A stretch of 64,000 nt of DNA. Origin: an uncultured Chlorobiota bacterium (GTDB taxonomy: Bacteria > Bacteroidota > Ignavibacteria > UBA10030 > UBA6906). Below are positions 24,401 through 32,312 of the stretch, piece after piece. Positions within the stretch are counted from its first letter, which is position 1; the number at the start of each line of letters is the position of its first letter. The DNA lies in the NCBI GenBank assembly GCA_900696645.1, contig CAADGV010000004.1, forward strand, positions 97,140 to 161,139. The letters are read 5' to 3'. The translations under genes and the position numbers were made by a program. Below the pieces are notes generated by a model. It saw nothing but the letters and a program-made list of their open reading frames with translations, was not told where the DNA came from and did not search any database.

Positions 24401-24540
24401 AGCTGTTGCGGGAAGGAAAGGCTCGGCAAGACAAGATTCAAGAGAACAGCAGCAAGCAAGATACCTTTGTGCCTCTTCGGCCTGTATACGCGACCATCAT
24501 ACGGCCGCAGGGCTTCGTTTGCAGACCTATGCCTCAGCAA
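21499..24540 (-). CDS. Two-component regulator propeller sensor histidine kinase 2
   Basis: Up to 1013 residues. After a hydrophobic N-terminal segment (GILLAAVLLNLVLPSLSF) come propeller blades of the DGFMWFGTDRGVSVYDG type, a Y_Y_Y domain and a transmembrane helix (WWFIGSMVLLAAGTFGG). HisKA_3 follows with the phosphoacceptor His in SRDLHDHVGAQ (about residue 814), then HATPase (NCMKHAR; DNGTGM). The start is uncertain: the longest form begins with TTG at 24540 and no ATG lies near the signal segment. It shares architecture with kinase 1 but not its blade sequences, so a different signal is likely. It pairs with the regulator at 20751. Confidence 0.9.
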   Translation of the reverse strand: MLRHRSANEALRPYDGRVYRPKRHKGILLAAVLLNLVLPSLSFPQQLALRTYNRATGLASNYIFSMYQDRDGFMWFGTDRGVSVYDGHHFKNYSTFDGLSANLIYSIFQSSDGTMWFGTYKGGACSFDGRQFRTYSTQHGLPDSVVSRITEDKFGRIYLQSQSGVSVLFGDSVSVDSTGSSGDAGLLFLHNGVIYYVGEGKLTRITPTNNHHIESHSIEVPPQASHHFSRNTSSVLVREGGEVWLGGLNSIGVIEIEGKGASVRLKKTISLPGSLPTVYGMSEENDSTIWAATRIGLFRISGDSMRLYKKEEGIVPEFLQAMLRDHEGSLWLGTFGGGAKRLSHDHISFFTIESGLPTANISAVFCDSKQNVWLGGNSFLGMLDREGRLSLRNSSFAEVRAIAENPQGKILVGTFEFLYGPYERDVFRRILRREDGLRVGGGVSAICFDSAGVRWSGSYGSGTYRMTNGRTRRLDVADGMPSQMIEGIVQGYNSLWFLSRDNGASRLRDGVFEKFSVEQGLPSHEIYSVLEEEETIWFGTGKGLARMHKGRVAVINEKSGLQGNSVLWMGKVKGLNDALWILTESSLHQLREGELISFGSSMLRPTPAASITQADYRSSDNSLWIATTGGVSKIDLDQLEQNTIPPRVRITGLLNDTLRVFSHMLTRTLPHPQPIHLEHYQNNISVSFAGLSYLDEEDVRYRFRLEPLEEDWSRLTKDREVRYRNLNDGEYTFSVLAINGNNVISASPATISFTILPPFWKRWWFIGSMVLLAAGTFGGIVRYVSVRKLRKKVEELERERAIQEERERISRDLHDHVGAQLVNIISGLDLVGKYSPPTETRAQRLLKALQQDARSSMLQLRETIWAMKTQSMTLDRFASEVEAYSRRQMELQDATELNFEFSSNPAIELSPTQALNCFRFVQEALTNCMKHARASYISVTLNSSSPDRFCISVKDNGTGMQRTTGGSLEGNGVTNMRRRAEELGGSFSVESSGRGTEAKFEIPVRVPDEGVAR

Positions 24541-24698
24541 AATAGACCATGTTGTGTGAAACAGATGAATCCCCCCAAGGAGAGATGATAGCTACACCAA
24601 TTAATTGCTAACCGGTTTGAATTGCAAGAAACAGGATTGAAAAGTCGGCAATTCTGTTCTATCTTGACAAAGGAAAACGAACAGTTCAGAGGATAAGA

Positions 24699-25118
24699 AT
24701 GGAAATCAGAACCGAACAATTCTCCGTCTCCACGAAAGGCGGCTCGGAAGTGCTCGACATAACGCAACACGTCGGGAAGATACTCCTCCGGCACAAGATG
24801 CAGGAAGGAAATGTCACGGTTTTCGTTGTCGGATCGACGGCCTCGATTACGACAACGGAATTCGAGCCCGGCTTGAGAAAAGACATTCCCGAAGCCCTCG
24901 ACAAGCTTGCGCCCAAGAACCACCGCTACCATCACGATGATACGTGGCACGACGGCAACGGGCATTCGCATGTTCGTGCTGCAATGATGGGCTGCTCGAT
25001 CACCATCCCTTTTGTGAATGGAACACTGATGCTCGGAACGTGGCAGCAAATTGTTCTCATCGATCACGACAACAGGCCGCGGGAGCGAACAATCGTCGTT
25101 CAGGCAATCGGACACTAA
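24699..25118 (+). CDS. yjbQ: YjbQ family protein (UPF0047)
   Basis: 139 residues, full length for the family. The conserved core HHDDTWHDGNGHSHVRAAMMG, followed by GTLMLGTWQQ, is diagnostic. Some homologs show weak thiamine-phosphate synthase activity and share a metal-binding fold; the physiological role is unclear. The ATG has AGAGG 6 nt upstream. It is divergent from kinase 2 and ends one base before the stop of the convergent membrane protein gene. Confidence 0.92.
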   Translation: MEIRTEQFSVSTKGGSEVLDITQHVGKILLRHKMQEGNVTVFVVGSTASITTTEFEPGLRKDIPEALDKLAPKNHRYHHDDTWHDGNGHSHVRAAMMGCSITIPFVNGTLMLGTWQQIVLIDHDNRPRERTIVVQAIGH

Positions 25119-25119
25119 C

Positions 25120-25923
25120 TTACTCGGGTAACTCTCCGTAGTCCAACTCCGAGCCGAAGAGGCTGTGCGGTATCAGAAAGACAATCAACGTTATCATCGC
25201 CGCCGCAAACACCCATGTCTTTGGTTGTTTGGATTTGAAGAGCGCAATTGCAGCAACAATCCACGCAACAAAAGCAATCAGAGTCTTGTTGTCGGTCAGA
25301 TCAGTCCCGAAGGGAATGCCCGTCCAATATTCGCCGAAAGCGTACTTCTGAACAATCGGGCCGAGTATCATCCCCCCGACCGTCATCAGGCCGAGCGTCC
25401 AGAACGTAAGTCCCTTCAGGCTTGGCTTGCTGCTGAAGAATTCAATGCCTGCCCGGTTTGAAAACAGCATCGCTGCAAACATTGCTATCACGTGAGGAAT
25501 GAGCGCACCCCCCGGCACATCCCCCTTGAAGCGAATTATTACAGTGCCGGACGAGGGGATCTGTGCGTGTGCCGAACCCTTCGTCAGATGCAGCTTGTAT
25601 TCGAGTTTGCCTGCCGGAGGCTGGTGCGGAAGTTCTGCCACGAGTTCATTCGCCGTTCTTGTCATCGGCACCTCGGTCCATTCGTCCTTCGTTTTGAACC
25701 GCTTCCACTGCAACACTCCGGCTATTGATTCATCCGGCACAGGGATACTCACGAGGGCGTTGCCATCCCCGCCGTGACTCCGTAGCAAGTCGTATGTAAC
25801 TGTGCGGCCGTCAATAACAACCTTTCCCGAAAGTGGATACGTCGGGCCGGTTGTCCGCTGGTAGTATGCGGCCGCGAGGGTTATGACTAACGATATGATC
25901 CAGAACAGTAGCGAGCGTGACAT
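25120..25923 (-). CDS. Conserved membrane protein of unknown function
   Basis: 267 residues. An N-terminal helix (SLLFWIISLVITLAAAYY) is followed by an exported beta-rich domain (about 25-130, starting TGPTYPLSGKVVIDG). Four more hydrophobic helices fill the C-terminal half (HVIAMFAAMLF, TFWTLGLMTVGGMILG, TLIAFVAWIVAAIALF, WVFAAAMITLIVFLI). Similar proteins are widespread and unnamed in FCB bacteria, from general recall only. No catalytic motif was seen. It is convergent with yjbQ. Confidence 0.75.
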   Translation of the reverse strand: MSRSLLFWIISLVITLAAAYYQRTTGPTYPLSGKVVIDGRTVTYDLLRSHGGDGNALVSIPVPDESIAGVLQWKRFKTKDEWTEVPMTRTANELVAELPHQPPAGKLEYKLHLTKGSAHAQIPSSGTVIIRFKGDVPGGALIPHVIAMFAAMLFSNRAGIEFFSSKPSLKGLTFWTLGLMTVGGMILGPIVQKYAFGEYWTGIPFGTDLTDNKTLIAFVAWIVAAIALFKSKQPKTWVFAAAMITLIVFLIPHSLFGSELDYGELPE

Positions 25924-26072
25924 AAGAAACTGTGTTTTTTTTTGTTATCAGAATGCGGGATTGATTCATCTCTTAAAGAAAGGTAAGAAAAACCTGATTG
26001 GGGAGGAAGGGGAGATTGATCGGGGCAACTCCATTGACTGATGCGAAGAGCCCGAGGATTCTCCGCCAAAGG

Positions 26073-26112
26073 TCGACGACTCGACTCGTCGAGCGGATGA
26101 GCCTCCGGCTCA
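26073..26112. repeat. Two adjacent short palindromes near tRNA-Ser
   Basis: TCGACGA/TCGTCGA (26073-26079, 26086-26092) is followed by TGAGCC-TCC-GGCTCA (26098-26112). The second has a GGA loop on the minus strand, like 16397-16413. They resemble a REP pair in a 240-bp gap without genes. Confidence 0.45.
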
Positions 26113-26162
26113 GAACCTCGAACCTGTGGTGGGGAAAATTCTATAAACTTATCTGGAAGGTG

Positions 26163-26245
26163 CGGAGAGCCGAGGATTCGAACCTCGAAGCCCTTGCGGG
26201 CGCCAGTTTTCAAGACTGGTGCAATAGCCGTTCTGCCAGCTCTCC
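26163..26245 (-). tRNA. tRNA-Ser (anticodon UGA)
   Basis: On the minus strand the acceptor GGAGAGC (26239-26245) pairs with GCTCTCC (26164-26170). The anticodon stem-loop CCAGT-CTTGAAA-ACTGG gives anticodon TGA. The long variable arm is typical of class II tRNA-Ser, and the T arm GAGGTTCGAATCCTC is intact. The 3' CCA is not encoded. Confidence 0.96.
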
Positions 26246-26723
26246 AAAAATCTGAACCAAATCTACTCAATTGGGAGGCTCGTTTCAAGAAGAAAATTGT
26301 GTTTTGCGTGGCATACGTCACGAACATCGTTTGTGGATTTCGTACGTTTGGTCTGACTCTTTCATCCCTCGTTGTACAAAGGTTCAATGCAGGCCTTCGA
26401 TTTCTGCTGAACACAGAGAGAGCCGTTCCGGCAAAAAAAAAGACTTCAGGTTCTTTAAAATAGGGAGAATGCAAGTTTCCTTCTGTGCTTCGCCGCGCGC
26501 AACACGAGTTTCGACGATCCTCCGCAAGAAGGCAAGTTTGTATTCTCCCGACCCATTTCATACCCGCTTCCAAGAAGTTCTTCCGCCAAAATAATCACAG
26601 ATCTCACCACCTGTATACGATGTCCGCTCACTCTCACTTGATGCATGTCAAGTAATGCTATGGTTTTTGCCGATATATTGATGATAGGGGCTCGTCTCAT
26701 CACGTAATCGCGAAACAAAGGAC
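26246..26723. other. Intergenic region, no gene seen
   Basis: About 480 bp between tRNA-Ser and the glycosyltransferase gene. It has an A9 tract near 26435 but no supported ORF. It should hold the tRNA promoter (minus) and the polysaccharide operon promoter (plus). Confidence 0.4.
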
Positions 26724-27680
26724 ATGAATATTCAATCTCCCCTGCCATTAGTCAGTATCGGACTGCCGGTGCATAACGGGGAGCGGTTTCTTGCATCCGC
26801 TATCGAGTCTATTCTCTCCCAAACCTATTCCCACCTTGAATTGATTATCTCCGACAATGCGTCGACGGATGGTACGCAGGCAATTTGCAGGGCATTTGCA
26901 GCTTTGGATAACCGCGTACACTATGTTCGGAACAAAACAAACGTCGGCGCGGCGAGAAACTACAACGCAACAATCGAGCGCGCAACGGGAACGTACTTCA
27001 AGTGGGCGGCGCACGACGATCTCTGCAAGCCAACGCTCATTCAACGGTGTGTTGACCTTCTCGAAACACATCCCGAAGTAGTGCTGGCGTATGCGAAAAC
27101 GACCATCATCGATGAATCCGGTAAAGTGATTAATGATCGATTTGAAGATCTATACAATCTTCGCTGGAAGAGAGCCTCGCGACGCTACAAAGCATTTACG
27201 AAAACTCCGTTGGATTGCAATCCCGTGTTCGGGGTTATGCGGTTGAGCGCCCTGAGAAAAACTCCGGGCATCGGCCCGTACGAATCGTCGGACCGGGTGT
27301 TGTTAGGCGAACTCGCATTGTTGGGCGAGATTGCAGAAGTACCCGAACGGCTCTTCCTCCGGCGCTATCATTCGGATGTCTCGACTTTTGCCTGCAAATC
27401 AAAAAAGGAAATTGCCGCGTGGTTTGACCCCGAATCTAAAGGACGGTTCACAAGGCTGCGTCGATTCCGCGAGTACATCCGGTCCCTCTATCGAGTACCG
27501 CTTTCAATCGGGGAACGGTTTGTGTGCCTTGCGTATCTGATTCTGTTTTATGCACGGACTTACACACAACCTGCCCGGTGGGGCCGGATCGTGAGACAAG
27601 AGAATGCAAAATTCTCCCTTGCAACATATCTGCAGCACAATCCCGCAAAAACCGTGCATGAAAAAGAGGAAATCTATTGA
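26724..27680 (+). CDS. Family 2 glycosyltransferase
   Basis: A 318-residue GT-A-fold enzyme. The N-terminus VSIGLPVHNGERFLASAIESI, the nucleotide-binding SDNASTDGT and the metal-binding AAHDD are typical of GT2. The C-terminal part has a hydrophobic stretch (RFVCLAYLILFYA) that may associate with the membrane. It transfers a sugar to a growing surface glycan; donor and acceptor are unknown. It overlaps the next gene by 4 nt and begins a four-gene polysaccharide operon. Confidence 0.9.
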   Translation: MNIQSPLPLVSIGLPVHNGERFLASAIESILSQTYSHLELIISDNASTDGTQAICRAFAALDNRVHYVRNKTNVGAARNYNATIERATGTYFKWAAHDDLCKPTLIQRCVDLLETHPEVVLAYAKTTIIDESGKVINDRFEDLYNLRWKRASRRYKAFTKTPLDCNPVFGVMRLSALRKTPGIGPYESSDRVLLGELALLGEIAEVPERLFLRRYHSDVSTFACKSKKEIAAWFDPESKGRFTRLRRFREYIRSLYRVPLSIGERFVCLAYLILFYARTYTQPARWGRIVRQENAKFSLATYLQHNPAKTVHEKEEIY

Positions 27681-28450
27681 AAGTGGGAATCCTCGCAGGC
27701 GGAGTCGGGAGCAGGCTTGCCGAAGAAACCGAAATAAAGCCCAAACCGATGGTGGAAATTGGCGGCAGGCCGATTCTGTGGCACATCATGATGCATTACT
27801 CGTACTACGGTTTCAATGACTTCGTCATTGCTGTCGGTTACAAAGGCGAGCAGATCAAGAAATATGTTGTTGACTACTCATCTCTCACCGGAAACTTGAA
27901 AGTGAGTGTCCGAACACGGCACGTTGAGACGAGCGGGGGGTATCGGCCCGACTGGAACGTCGACCTCGTTGACACAGGAATCGCTACGCTGACCGGCGGA
28001 CGGATTAAACGTCTGGCACCGTACTTCGACAACGAAACATTCATGCTGACGTGGGGCGATGGAGTCTCCGACGTGAATCTGAACAAGCTCATCGATTTTC
28101 ACAAGAGTCACGGAAAACTCGCAACGCTGACTGCCGTCCGACCCCCTGCGCGGTTTGGCCATCTTCAGTTCGAGGGCAACCGGGTTTCCTCGTTCGAGGA
28201 AAAGCCGCAAACATCCGAAGGTTGGATCAACGGCGCCTTCTTCGTCCTTGAGCCCGGCATCTTCGACTATATTGACGGAGACGATACTCAATGGGAAGGC
28301 GAACCGATGAAACGCCTCGCTGCCGACGGGCAACTCATGGCCTACAAACACGAATCGTTCTGGCAGTGCATGGATACACTGCGCGACAAGCGAATGCTGG
28401 ATGAACTCTGGCGCCGTAACCAAGCCCCATGGAAGATCTGGAATGATTAG
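27677..28450 (+). CDS. rfbF: Glucose-1-phosphate cytidylyltransferase
   Basis: 257 residues forming CDP-glucose from CTP and glucose 1-phosphate, the first step to CDP-deoxysugars. The N-terminal LAGGVGSRLAEET loop and KPKPMVEIGGRPILWHIM are diagnostic, as are TWGDGVSDVN and GGYRPDW. The start codon is TTG, sharing TTGA with the preceding stop and preceded by AGAGGAAA. Its product probably feeds the SDR encoded next. The usual partner, CDP-glucose 4,6-dehydratase, is not in the window. Confidence 0.93.
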   Translation: MKVGILAGGVGSRLAEETEIKPKPMVEIGGRPILWHIMMHYSYYGFNDFVIAVGYKGEQIKKYVVDYSSLTGNLKVSVRTRHVETSGGYRPDWNVDLVDTGIATLTGGRIKRLAPYFDNETFMLTWGDGVSDVNLNKLIDFHKSHGKLATLTAVRPPARFGHLQFEGNRVSSFEEKPQTSEGWINGAFFVLEPGIFDYIDGDDTQWEGEPMKRLAADGQLMAYKHESFWQCMDTLRDKRMLDELWRRNQAPWKIWND

Positions 28451-28462
28451 AGGGCACTGTTG

Positions 28463-29506
28463 ATGCGGGTATTAGTAACAGGACATCTCGGTTACATCGG
28501 AACAGTACTCGTTCCGAAGCTCCTTGAGCAGGGACATGAAGTTGTCGGCCTTGACAGCAACCTGTTCAGGCGTTGCACGTTCTGTGAGGGAATTCGTGAC
28601 ATTCCGGAATTGCTGAAGGATGTGCGAGATATTCAACCGGAAAATCTCGACGGATTTGATGCAGTCATACATCTTGCAGCTCTCTCGAACGATCCGTTGG
28701 GAGATTTGAATCCCGAACTGACGCTCGACATTAATTATCGGGCTTCGGTTCGTCTTGCAGAGATGGCAAAAGAAGCTGGCGTGAAGCGTTTCATCTTCTC
28801 ATCATCGTGCAGCAACTACGGAGCAAGCGACGGGCATTTGCTCGACGAGACATCTCCCGCAAATCCTGTTACTCCCTACGGCCGTTCGAAGGTTCTCGTC
28901 GAGCATGATGTCTCTCAACTTGCCGACGCCGCATTCAGCCCGACGTTTCTCCGCAATGCAACAGCCTACGGAATCTCGCCCCGCCTGCGGTTTGATCTCG
29001 TTCTGAACAACCTTGTTGCCTGGGCATTCACAACCGGAAAAGTCCTCATCAAAAGCGATGGCACACCGTGGCGCCCGATCATTCACGTTGAGGATATTGC
29101 AAGAGCATTTGTCGCCGTGTTGCAAGCCCCTGCGGATGTTGTTCACAATCAGGCGTTTAATATCTGCTGTACTGAAGAGAATTACCATGTAAGCGAGCTG
29201 GCTGAGATTGTACGTGAGATTGTTCCGAACTGTGAGATTGAATATGCGTCGGGTGGCGGGCCGGACTTACGCAACTACCGCGTTGACGGAACCAAGATCA
29301 AGAATGCAATTCCCGCATTCACTCCATTATGGGATGCACGCAAAGGCGTTGAACAACTTTACAGCACATACAAGAACATAGGATTGGAACTTGAGGATTT
29401 TGAAGGCCCGAGATTCAAGCGAATCGATCATATTCATTATCTCATCAAAACAGGGATGTTGGACGAAACGCTGAGATGGAATCATGAACAGCTTGTCACA
29501 ATCTGA
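28463..29506 (+). CDS. NAD-dependent epimerase/dehydratase (extended SDR)
   Basis: About 347 residues from the ATG at 28463; a TTG one codon earlier is possible. The Rossmann motif VTGHLGYIG and the extended-SDR catalytic set (SSSCSNYG, then YGRSK with Tyr-x3-Lys) are intact. [13 protein letters not shown]-type segments match nucleotide-sugar epimerase/dehydratases found beside cytidylyltransferases and C-methyltransferases. Exact chemistry is unknown; it may act on CDP-glucose or a derivative. It starts 13 nt after rfbF. Confidence 0.88.
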   Translation: MRVLVTGHLGYIGTVLVPKLLEQGHEVVGLDSNLFRRCTFCEGIRDIPELLKDVRDIQPENLDGFDAVIHLAALSNDPLGDLNPELTLDINYRASVRLAEMAKEAGVKRFIFSSSCSNYGASDGHLLDETSPANPVTPYGRSKVLVEHDVSQLADAAFSPTFLRNATAYGISPRLRFDLVLNNLVAWAFTTGKVLIKSDGTPWRPIIHVEDIARAFVAVLQAPADVVHNQAFNICCTEENYHVSELAEIVREIVPNCEIEYASGGGPDLRNYRVDGTKIKNAIPAFTPLWDARKGVEQLYSTYKNIGLELEDFEGPRFKRIDHIHYLIKTGMLDETLRWNHEQLVTI

Positions 29507-29507
29507 G

Positions 29508-30791
29508 ATGATGATACACGACTTAACAGGCTGTCTTTCGTGCGGCCATGGAAATCTGCAACCGATCATCAACTTTGGCGAAACCCCGCTGGCCGATGCT
29601 CTGATACGCGAGGAAGATCTGGATAAGCAGGAAATTTTGGCGAAACTTGAGCTTGTGTTTTGCCCGGCATGTTCCCTCGTCCAGATAAACCAGGTAGTCT
29701 CGCCTGAAGTTCTTTTTTGTCGAGATTATCCTTACTACTCGTCGGTTTCCCCATCGTTGATGAAGCATTTTCGAGATAGCGCATACCGCATCATTGCATC
29801 ACGCAATCTCAATTCAAACAGCCTCGTCATCGAAGCAGCCAGCAACGACGGATACATGCTAAGGACATTTTCGGATGCCGGAATTCAGGTAATCGGTATC
29901 GACCCTGCGGAAGGTCCTGCAACAATAGCCCAACGTAGAGGCATTTATACACTCAACACGTTCTTCTGCCGCGCTCTTGCACAAGAATTTGCTCGATACG
30001 GCAAGCGTGCGGATGTCTTTCTGGCAAATAACGTTCTGGCACATGTCCCGGAGTTGAATGATTTCGTTGAGGGAATTCGGATCGTTCTTAAGGATACAGG
30101 AATTGCGGTGATCGAAGTCCCCTACGTTGTCGATCTCGTTGATCATGTGGAATTCGATACAATCTACCATCAACATCTCTGCTATTTTTCGGTAACGGCG
30201 CTCGACAACCTGTTCCGGCGCCATTCGCTTTTCCTCAATCACGTAGAGCGCACGACAATTCATGGCGGCTCGTTGAGGCTTTTTGTAGAATTGCGGGAGA
30301 ATGTAGGCCCATCGGTTTCCGATGTGCTTGCGTCCGAGCGTGAGCGAAAAGTGAGCGGTATTGAGTTCTATCAGGATTTCGCGGCAAAGGTGCAGAATGT
30401 CCGTGACGAACTCCGGGAAATGCTTACAACACTCAAGTCTGCCGGACACAGTATAGCAGGATACGGGGCCGCCGCAAAAGCGACTACCATGATGGCTTAC
30501 GTAGGCATTGACAGGTCACATCTCGATTTCATTGCCGACCTGAGCCCTGCCAAGCACTTCAAGTACATGGGCGGGAACAGGATTCCGATTGTGCCGCCAT
30601 CGGAGATCATGGAAAGAATGCCGGACTACGTTCTTATTCTGGCATGGAATTTCGGAAGAGAGATCATGCAGCAACTGCGCAAGTATGCAGAACAAGGCGG
30701 AAAGTTCATCATTCCCCTTCCCGAACCGACCGTAGTTGAGTATGATGAGATGACTAAGGATTTTGCATTACTGGCCGATAACCGAACATAG
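29508..30791 (+). CDS. NDP-sugar C-methyltransferase
   Basis: About 427 residues. It has an N-terminal zinc-ribbon-like domain (CLSCG ... CPAC), a SAM-binding Rossmann domain (VIEAASNDGYML) and a C-terminal Methyltransf_14 domain (GYGAAAKATTMM), the order found in TylC3/NovU-type sugar C-methyltransferases. It probably adds a C-methyl to the deoxy-sugar made by this operon. The ATG at 29508 follows the SDR stop by one base; an earlier in-frame ATG at 29484 would overlap it. The TAG stop merges into a run of eight G (30791-30798). Confidence 0.88.
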   Translation: MMIHDLTGCLSCGHGNLQPIINFGETPLADALIREEDLDKQEILAKLELVFCPACSLVQINQVVSPEVLFCRDYPYYSSVSPSLMKHFRDSAYRIIASRNLNSNSLVIEAASNDGYMLRTFSDAGIQVIGIDPAEGPATIAQRRGIYTLNTFFCRALAQEFARYGKRADVFLANNVLAHVPELNDFVEGIRIVLKDTGIAVIEVPYVVDLVDHVEFDTIYHQHLCYFSVTALDNLFRRHSLFLNHVERTTIHGGSLRLFVELRENVGPSVSDVLASERERKVSGIEFYQDFAAKVQNVRDELREMLTTLKSAGHSIAGYGAAAKATTMMAYVGIDRSHLDFIADLSPAKHFKYMGGNRIPIVPPSEIMERMPDYVLILAWNFGREIMQQLRKYAEQGGKFIIPLPEPTVVEYDEMTKDFALLADNRT

Positions 30792-30798
30792 GGGGGGG
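30791..30798. repeat. G8 homopolymer upstream of T9SS gene
   Basis: Eight consecutive G beginning at the last base of the methyltransferase stop codon, about 50 bp before a surface-protein start. It is of slippage-prone length and could vary promoter spacing. There is no direct evidence of variation. Confidence 0.5.
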
Positions 30799-30849
30799 TA
30801 CTTGGAAACCACCACATTTACATCTAATTCGTAACCTGGGGGACAATAT

Positions 30850-32175
30850 ATGAAACAAGGAGTACTTCTGTCGTTGGCGTTACTTGCTGTGCTTGTGATG
30901 GCATTCACTCACCCGGCACAGGGACAGGGAATTCGATCGAGCGAGTTTGACGGAGCCGTTCCGGACACATTCTGGACATTCGTCGATCCGCGGGGTGGCT
31001 GTACACTGACGATGACCGGAACACATGCGAACATCAGCATCCCTGCAGGGCTTTCACGAGATCCCGTCTCTTATGGTCAAGGAGGAAACAGGGCTCCCAG
31101 GCTTGTCCAACGGGTCGGGCCTCCCGGTTCGGATGTAGGCGATTTCGGGCTCATCGCAAAGTTTGATGGCGTTCAAACTCGTCAATACCAGATTCAAGGC
31201 ATCCTTGCGATTCAGGACGAATACAATTATGTCCGGTCCGAGTTCTTTAGCGACACTTCCGGCATCAACGCATTACTCTTCACGTTTGATAACGACGGTC
31301 AGTACGTTGCACAAAAAAGGCATTTGTTGCCCGATCTTCCGAGCGGTTGTGTTCCTCTCCTTCTCCGCCTCGATCGCTGGGAGAATATCTTCACGCAATA
31401 CTACTCCACCGATGGTGGCGGAAGTTGGATTCGAGTCGATTCGGTTATGCACACAATCAACGTCGATTCGATTGCTGTGTATGCTGCAAGTTCCGACTCT
31501 GTTCAAGTGCCTCGCGACCCCGACATTCACGCCCCGGCATTCGAAGGATTCGTCGACTATTTGAGATTTGTCCCCATTCTTCCCGTTCAATTGGCAAGCT
31601 TCACGGCTACAGCTCAGGGCCTTGATAATGTCGTCCTCAACTGGATGACGATTTCCGAAACGAATAACTACGGATTCAATGTTCAGAAGGCTCTCGACGC
31701 CCCGACAGGTTTCCAAACAGTGCCGAACAGCTTCGTGCCGGGTCATGGTACAACGCTTGAACCGCGACACTACACGTACACCGACAGGGGCGTATCCGCA
31801 GGTAACTGGTACTACAGGTTGCAACAAATCGACTTGAACGGAACGATCCATTATTCGGAACCGGTTCACACAAATCTGCTGACAGGCGTCGGCGAGCCTC
31901 AGCTCCAGCCGACACGACTTGCGCTCGGGCAGAACTATCCGAACCCGTTCAACCCGTCAACGGCAATAGCCTATGAAGTGCCGCAGGAGGGTCGTGTTAC
32001 ACTTGAAGTGTTCAACCTGATCGGTCAGAAGGTAGCAACCGTCCTCGATGAAGTGAAGCCGGCGGGTTTCTACTCGCTTGAGTTCGGCGCCACGCAACTG
32101 ACAAGCGGCGTGTATATGTACAAGCTCACGGCAGGAAACTCCTCTATCGTGAGGAAAATGGTTTTGTTGAAATAA
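30850..32175 (+). CDS. T9SS-exported protein with LamG-like domain
   Basis: 441 residues with a signal peptide (MKQGVLLSLALLAVLVMAF, cleavage near AQGQ). Residues about 30-240 form a concanavalin-like jelly roll (SEFDGAVPDTFWTFVDPRGG; DYLRFVP at the end) as in DUF1349/LamG proteins. A short linker domain follows (PVQLASFTATAQGLDNVVLNW) and a type IX sorting domain (QNYPNPFNPSTAI). The ATG has a GGGGGACAATAT leader. The C-terminal half is closely similar to that of the next gene, so the pair is a tandem duplication with diverged N-termini. A sugar-binding role is a guess. Confidence 0.85.
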   Translation: MKQGVLLSLALLAVLVMAFTHPAQGQGIRSSEFDGAVPDTFWTFVDPRGGCTLTMTGTHANISIPAGLSRDPVSYGQGGNRAPRLVQRVGPPGSDVGDFGLIAKFDGVQTRQYQIQGILAIQDEYNYVRSEFFSDTSGINALLFTFDNDGQYVAQKRHLLPDLPSGCVPLLLRLDRWENIFTQYYSTDGGGSWIRVDSVMHTINVDSIAVYAASSDSVQVPRDPDIHAPAFEGFVDYLRFVPILPVQLASFTATAQGLDNVVLNWMTISETNNYGFNVQKALDAPTGFQTVPNSFVPGHGTTLEPRHYTYTDRGVSAGNWYYRLQQIDLNGTIHYSEPVHTNLLTGVGEPQLQPTRLALGQNYPNPFNPSTAIAYEVPQEGRVTLEVFNLIGQKVATVLDEVKPAGFYSLEFGATQLTSGVYMYKLTAGNSSIVRKMVLLK

Positions 32176-32212
32176 GGACATTTGTCCTGCTCGCGTAGAT
32201 TCATTTGCGGCT

Positions 32213-32246
32213 TGCCCCGTTCACTCAACGGGGCAGCCTGCTTTTT
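32213..32246 (+). terminator. Intrinsic terminator
   Basis: TGCCCCGTT (32213-32221) and AACGGGGCA (32227-32235) form a perfect stem, followed by GCCTGC and six T. It ends the transcript of the preceding T9SS gene. Confidence 0.85.
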
Positions 32247-32312
32247 TGGACTCGACACGGGACCCGAAGAAATTGCTCTGCGATGATTGATTTTCTGAAG
32301 ACGAGATCGTAC

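Noticed and set aside
26047-26179. Partial copy of the tRNA-Ser 3' end (AGAGCCCGAGGATTC at 26047) as an attachment site
   Set aside because: The match is only about 15 bp with an insertion and the enclosed segment is about 100 bp with no gene; chance similarity is likely.
25924-26573. Minus-strand ORF of 228 codons spanning the tRNA-Ser
   Set aside because: It reads through the tRNA and has no recognisable domain or start site; a shadow ORF.
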